This document shows positions 4,878 through 6,141 of a stretch of 6,141 bases of DNA, one piece after another. The DNA is from Sulfurimonas sp. Its GTDB lineage: Bacteria; Campylobacterota; Campylobacteria; Campylobacterales; Sulfurimonadaceae. Numbering within the stretch: the stretch's first letter is position 1; each line of letters opens with the position of its first letter. The stretch is taken from positions 1 to 6,141 of the forward strand of contig JAGHAW010000252.1 of NCBI GenBank assembly GCA_021161305.1, written 5' to 3'. The position numbers and the translations under genes were made by a program. The notes beneath the pieces are model-generated. The model had not been told where the DNA came from, made no database searches, and worked only from the letters and a program-made list of their open reading frames with translations.

Positions 4878-6141
4878 GAAAAAGAGAAATTTATCATTAT
4901 CAAAAGCTAAATCCACCTGAACACCTTTTCTTCCTATTGTCATATCTAGTAAATCATCGATATTGTTATAAGTTCTTGGAAGGGTAATATTTACAGCTAC
5001 CTTTTTATCGCCTAAAAGAGTTTTTGCTTTTCCTCCGATAATATTGACGAGTTCTGAGAGTGAATCTAAGATAAGTTCTTCATCTTCTGTTGTTTCTCCT
5101 ATGAGTAATTCACAAGCTTTTTTAGCAATATCTTTTGGAAAAACTAAGATAATCATTCCATCCATATCTCCATAAAAACCGATGGAACTAGCTATTTTAT
5201 CTTTTTTATCTTTTATGGAAATATCATGAACTTCTGCTGCTTCTTTAATAGCGTTAGAATTTGTCATCATCTCAAGAGTTAAAACGGTTGCATCAATAAA
5301 ATTTGGAAGTTCAGTAACTGTAAGCTTATTTATGACTCTTCTGCTTTTGATAGCAACAGAACTACTTCCACCCAACTCTTCAAGCAACTCTTTATCGTGT
5401 AAAATATCATTTATCTGCTCAAAAAACATAATTCCGGAATCTTCCATAGTCTCTTTAAATGCCTTTGGAATCTTTTCAAATGTCAGCCCTGCAAAACAGA
5501 TTGTTGCATTATATTCAGCTGCTGAACTAGCTAATCGTGAGAAAAAATTTAGGGCGTGCACATTCATACTTATTACTTTATAAGCATCAAATATAAAGAG
5601 TCTAAAGCCTACATTTAGTGAGTTGTTGTGATAAATAATATTAAAAGTACTGCCTATCTCTGTATCTAAAAATGATGAGATAGTATATATGATAGCATTA
5701 CCAGTTACACGAGTGGAAATTTTTTGCCCCATCTGCCCTAAATATGTATCATCAATAATAATATCATAGGCTCCTTCTTTTGAACTCTTCTCTAGAAATT
5801 CTTCTCTGCTTTGGGCAATAATTGGATTGTGACCATGGTCATGTAGTTCAATCGCCATAGCAGAGCGTTGGGATTTGTCTTCGCTAAATAGTAGAACTGA
5901 TTTAGCACTGTTTTTAAAACTTGAACTGAAAAGTGATGCAACTTCGTGTGTTTTAAAAAGAGAAAAGTTTAGATCATCTTTATAAAATTTTAAAATGGCT
6001 TCAAATTTTTTATTGTCATAATCACAAAAACCAACAGTTGCATGATTTTTTAAGCGAACTTTAGCAAACATTTTTACAAAGGTATCTAAACCGTTTCGGT
6101 TAAAAAAGATAACCTTTTTAAGTGATACTAAAATCATATCT
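4866..6141 (-). CDS. Multidomain regulator: STAS-like, degenerate receiver, STAS-like, C-terminal CheX phosphatase domain (5' end probably outside window)
   Basis: At least 423 residues, numbered here from the ATG at 6137. Residues 1-70 look like the second half of a STAS domain (ILVSLKKVIFFNRNGL), so the first strands should lie upstream and the ATG is probably internal; the frame is open to the edge. Residues 79-170 resemble a receiver: acidic pair Glu86/Asp87 in LLFSEDKSQR, likely phosphoacceptor Asp130 in YDIIIDDTYLG and Thr152, but no conserved Lys near 168. Residues 177-255 look like a second STAS unit. In both STAS units the usual phosphorylated Ser is replaced (Asn15, His194). Residues 275-423 match CheX: FIDATVLTLEMM, SSIGFYGDMDGMIILVFP and the ExxN motif Glu362-Asn365, which in CheX removes phosphate from CheY-P. 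It is probably a cytoplasmic chemotaxis or phosphorelay protein; partners are unknown. CheX assignment is firm, the STAS and receiver calls less so. Confidence 0.8.
   Translation of the reverse strand, partial: DMILVSLKKVIFFNRNGLDTFVKMFAKVRLKNHATVGFCDYDNKKFEAILKFYKDDLNFSLFKTHEVASLFSSSFKNSAKSVLLFSEDKSQRSAMAIELHDHGHNPIIAQSREEFLEKSSKEGAYDIIIDDTYLGQMGQKISTRVTGNAIIYTISSFLDTEIGSTFNIIYHNNSLNVGFRLFIFDAYKVISMNVHALNFFSRLASSAAEYNATICFAGLTFEKIPKAFKETMEDSGIMFFEQINDILHDKELLEELGGSSSVAIKSRRVINKLTVTELPNFIDATVLTLEMMTNSNAIKEAAEVHDISIKDKKDKIASSIGFYGDMDGMIILVFPKDIAKKACELLIGETTEDEELILDSLSELVNIIGGKAKTLLGDKKVAVNITLPRTYNNIDDLLDMTIGRKGVQVDLAFDNDKFLFFLTR

Noticed and set aside
5332..5583. 83-residue plus-strand reading frame opposite the CheX-domain gene
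   Set aside because: Ser/Leu-rich antisense product with no motif; the minus-strand protein has clear domain structure across the same bases.

Overview
The window is a gene-dense, AT-rich piece of a bacterial chromosome. It most likely comes from a member of the Campylobacterota (the former Epsilonproteobacteria), perhaps a Sulfurimonas-like lineage. This placement is inference from the order fabG-acpP-fabF-accA, from an rpe next to a dnaQ-type exonuclease (as I recall for Helicobacter and Campylobacter), from the low GC, and from TATAAT promoters with T-rich upstream DNA instead of a clear -35 box. No rRNA or marker gene is present to fix the genus.

Region 1 (1-2773, plus strand) is a type II fatty-acid synthesis cluster. 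It holds the 3' end of fabG (beta-ketoacyl-ACP reductase), acpP (acyl carrier protein), fabF (beta-ketoacyl-ACP synthase II) and accA (carboxyltransferase alpha subunit of acetyl-CoA carboxylase). AccA helps make malonyl-CoA, AcpP carries the chain, FabF condenses and FabG reduces. A perfect 8-bp hairpin spans the fabG stop codon and is followed at once by a TATAAT promoter, so acpP-fabF-accA can be transcribed separately from fabG. The 108-bp acpP-fabF spacer holds a small hairpin and a perfect 12-bp tandem duplication. accA starts at TTG.

Region 2 (2774-2804) is a short convergent junction with a 9-bp hairpin that may end transcription from one or both sides.

Region 3 (2805-4817, minus strand) is a tightly packed three-gene operon: rpe (ribulose-phosphate 3-epimerase, GTG start), trpF (phosphoribosylanthranilate isomerase) and a DnaQ-like 3'-5' exonuclease with an N-terminal extension. 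rpe and trpF share one base (TAATG), and trpF and the exonuclease overlap by 11 bp. A TATAAT promoter lies in the 48-bp gap upstream of rpe.

Region 4 (4866-6141, minus strand) holds the most unusual gene, cut by the window edge. The protein reads as STAS-like segment, degenerate response-regulator receiver, second STAS-like segment, then a C-terminal CheX-type phosphatase domain with its ExxN motif intact. This resembles a multidomain chemotaxis or phosphorelay regulator. No mobile element, CRISPR array, tRNA or rRNA was seen, and there is no gene-free stretch over 300 bp.
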